Assembly: GCA_014240375.1 (NCBI GenBank)
Contig: JAAZXB010000001.1
Span: 302,110 to 366,109, forward strand
Origin: Planctomycetota bacterium
Lineage (GTDB): Bacteria; Planctomycetota; UBA8108; UBA1146
DNA length: 64,000 nucleotides
Direction: 5' to 3'
Below are positions 61,974-64,000 of the stretch, in pieces. The notes beneath the pieces were generated by a model. It was not told where the DNA came from, did not search any database, and saw nothing but the letters and a program-made list of their open reading frames with translations. The position numbers were made by a program, and so were the translations under genes. The first letter of the stretch is position 1, and each line of letters opens with the position of its first letter.

Positions 61974-64000
61974 TCAAGGGCAGGAAGGATTGGAACAGGG
62001 GAGGGCATCGGGACTGGGGTCCACTCCACATCCTGGAAAAGGTGCCGGAAGCGGCCCTCCGCCCGAGAAGAGATGATCGAGCACCGTCACCGCATCCGCC
62101 ACGTTGGCCATCGCGTCGTCGTTGGCATCGATGGTCGAGAGACAACCACCATCCCCTCCCCCGCTGAAGAGATAACTGAGGATCGCCACTCCATCGGCGA
62201 TGTCGATGGTCTGATCTTGATTCGCATCTCCACGGGTGAATCCTGGCAGCCCATCGGTGACCAGGATGATATCGATCCACTCGAGTTGATCGACTCCACC
62301 AGGCCCGCTGACCGTGAGTGTCACCGAGTAACTCCCTGGCTCCGAGTACAGGTGCTGCGGGGAAGCGGACGGGCTATCATTACCATCGCCAAACAACCAC
62401 AACTGCTCATCGATTTGCCCACTGCTCAAGTTCTCGAACTCGACCGTCAATGGCGCCGGACCCGATGCGGGTGAAAATGCGAAGGCCGCCACCGGTGGTT
62501 CCATCGGAAGGCAACTGATGTATCGCTCGATCAATTCCTTGCGATCGTGATCCTCTCCGATCCCCCCCATCTCGACCGACTGGGAGATCACTGCTCCACT
62601 GTCACCGACATGATTGATCACTCCACAGGTAAATCCGTCACTGGCGTAGAGGATCTCCTCTCCAGTGGTCACCGGCTGCAATTGATCGACGTAGTTGGCC
62701 TCTCCATCGTAAGGCACCACCTGATCGAAGTTCTGCATGCCGCAACTCGGCGAGACGATGGAGGAGATATCTCCCACCGAACCTCCCCCATCTCCACACC
62801 CTTCAAACCCGACCAGGTCCTGGATCGAGGTGTCAGGGTCGAAGCAGAAGGTATCTCCACCGCTGAGGTACAACTGGCCCCCTGCAAGAACGTAATCGGC
62901 AAGGATCTGACCCTCGTCGGAACTGATCATGTGATTATTGGGGTACATCCCCACCTCGACCCAGATGCGATCGAACGCCTCGAGTAGCAATCCCTGAGAC
63001 TGCAGTTCAGAGAGGTCATCGACCTCGGTAGAGAGCGCAAAGAGTGAGTTGTCTTCGAGTCCCTGGACGATCGCCGAAACCGAATCTGTTGAACCGTTGT
63101 CATCATCGAAGAAGCCGATCACCAGGTCAGAGAGATCGGTGGGCAAGATTTGCAATGTACACAACGCCGCTTCCGCTTCGTTTCCGATCGCCTCCGGAAT
63201 GATCATGTAAGCGGCGATTCCGTAATCGGATGCCAGGTCTACATAGCTATCGCTATCCCCCGGCAAGATCGCCAGTTCCAGCCCATTTCTCAGCACGCGA
63301 ATCTGCTGGTAAGGGTCGCCAGTCACCGCCTGCTGGTTTTGCCACTGCAACTGCACATCTTCTTCGACCTGCTGACACGACAGGTTCAGCGCAGGCTCGA
63401 CCAGACTGACATTGACCACACAGGAAACCTGAGGCGACTGGTCCGCTCCCACCGCAGCGACCAGCGTGTAGGAGTGCTGACCTGAACCCGGCGATGGATC
63501 CTCAAAGGAATTCTCACCACCGGGAATCTCGGCGATCAGTAACCCGTCTCGGCGAATCTTCACCGTGTCATAACTCTCTCCCGAAATCCAACTGAGGGTG
63601 ACATCCAGCAGCTGTTGATCACAGACCAACTGTGTCGGAGGAAGCACATCCGGAACATTGGAGACCTGCAGGTACAGGTCATTTCCTGAGCAATGCCCGA
63701 CCCACAGGTCGGGAGTGCCGTCGCCGTTGAAATCAGCGATGGCCACATCGAAGGTGCCGGTGTGATGCGCTTCGGTCCACTGTCCAGAGGGGTAAGGATC
63801 TTCCAGCAGCGGCGGATTCGCTCCGTCGTTTCGAAGGAATGCCATCCGCCGACTGCAACTGGGGATATCGGTATCGACATCGGTGACCACCACATCGTTG
63901 TCGCCGTCATTATCGAGGTCGACGATGTAGGTGTTGCCACCAAAACCACCGGTCAGAGGGCTGGTGCCAATCGGAGTGTTCACCCAGTTGACGGGAATCT
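61974..64000 (-). CDS. Secreted VCBS/PKD protein with dockerin-like tag, N-terminus beyond the window
   Basis: The frame stays open to the right edge ('IPVNWVNTPIG' precedes the track start), so the GTG at 63983 is not the true start and the gene is partial. Visible order: FG-GAP/VCBS loops ('DLDNDGDNDVVVTDVD', 'DFNGDGTPDLWVG'), two fibronectin-III-like segments ('VKIRRDGLLIAEIPGGENSFEDPSPGSG', 'IRVLRNGLELAILPG'), a domain with 'SSDEGQILADYVLAGGQLYLSGGD', and a PKD domain ('SGPAPLTVEFENLSSG', 'GSYSVTLTVSGPGG'). It closes with the double-loop tag ('GDANQDQTIDIADGVAILSYLFSGGG', 'DANDDAMANVADAVTVLDHLFSGGG') ending NPSCP. It is probably an extracellular surface or matrix protein. Confidence 0.86.
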   Translation of the reverse strand, partial: IPVNWVNTPIGTSPLTGGFGGNTYIVDLDNDGDNDVVVTDVDTDIPSCSRRMAFLRNDGANPPLLEDPYPSGQWTEAHHTGTFDVAIADFNGDGTPDLWVGHCSGNDLYLQVSNVPDVLPPTQLVCDQQLLDVTLSWISGESYDTVKIRRDGLLIAEIPGGENSFEDPSPGSGQHSYTLVAAVGADQSPQVSCVVNVSLVEPALNLSCQQVEEDVQLQWQNQQAVTGDPYQQIRVLRNGLELAILPGDSDSYVDLASDYGIAAYMIIPEAIGNEAEAALCTLQILPTDLSDLVIGFFDDDNGSTDSVSAIVQGLEDNSLFALSTEVDDLSELQSQGLLLEAFDRIWVEVGMYPNNHMISSDEGQILADYVLAGGQLYLSGGDTFCFDPDTSIQDLVGFEGCGDGGGSVGDISSIVSPSCGMQNFDQVVPYDGEANYVDQLQPVTTGEEILYASDGFTCGVINHVGDSGAVISQSVEMGGIGEDHDRKELIERYISCLPMEPPVAAFAFSPASGPAPLTVEFENLSSGQIDEQLWLFGDGNDSPSASPQHLYSEPGSYSVTLTVSGPGGVDQLEWIDIILVTDGLPGFTRGDANQDQTIDIADGVAILSYLFSGGGDGGCLSTIDANDDAMANVADAVTVLDHLFSGGGPLPAPFPGCGVDPSPDALPCSNPSCP

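Overview
The window reads as chromosome of a member of the Planctomycetota, probably an uncultured or marine lineage. This is inferred from family content: three large PSD1-type cytochrome proteins (DUF1549/DUF1553), two of them paired with DUF1501 Tat-exported partners; Tat-exported Gfo/Idh/MocA and TIM-barrel proteins; and six secreted proteins ending in the same planctomycete-type double dockerin-like tag. No tRNA, rRNA, CRISPR array, phage or insertion sequence was seen. Coding density is high, with no gene-free stretch over 300 bases.

Layout. 1-2541 (minus, cut by the edge): cytochrome c/WD40/Ig-like/DUF1549 protein. 2829-7077 (plus): tandem paralogues with VCBS/FG-GAP repeats, a UnbV/ASPIC domain and the dockerin-like tag. 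7109-9547 (minus): two Tat-exported sugar-metabolism-type proteins, the second with a 12-bp repeat array at its N-terminus. 9773-21426: an enolase-superfamily dehydratase and a kynurenine-pathway locus for tryptophan catabolism. The minus operon runs 3-hydroxyanthranilate dioxygenase, ACMS decarboxylase, kynureninase, KMO, TDO, kynurenine formamidase and a small membrane protein. The facing plus operon supplies an unusual SDR, 2-aminomuconate semialdehyde dehydrogenase and a RidA-type 2-aminomuconate deaminase. Together they cover L-Trp to 4-oxalocrotonate. 22378-26888: PSD1 plus DUF1501 pair. 26933-29577: beta-helix protein and small tagged secreted protein. 29746-32006: rhodanese-ThiF fusion and an unknown gene. 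32167-40152: a 2661-residue TPR/alpha-2-macroglobulin-like giant, facing YtoQ and a BatA-like/DUF58/MoxR operon (40157-44520). 44702-51041: DUF4097-like lipoprotein, EboE-like barrel, cyclase-fold protein with a CxxCH motif, SodC, and a kinase/pseudokinase/GNAT fusion. 51262-55569: HflX, a candidate selenoprotein and SppA. 55619-60233: second DUF1501/PSD1 pair. 60338-64000: dockerin-tagged cytochrome c peroxidase and an edge-truncated VCBS/PKD/dockerin protein.

The strongest unexpected signal is at 52576-53595. The ORF track splits one secreted thioredoxin-fold protein in two at an in-frame TGA. That TGA is the first position of the redox motif, giving U-G-P-C, and a stem-loop fitting the bacterial SECIS geometry starts 17 nt after it, with a GGU apical loop. 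I interpret it as a selenocysteine thioredoxin-like protein. A second pattern is that all eight convergent gene junctions carry either a compact palindrome or a short tandem repeat at or over the stop codons. A third is 12-bp (4-codon) tandem repeats inside three coding sequences, two of them within export signals.
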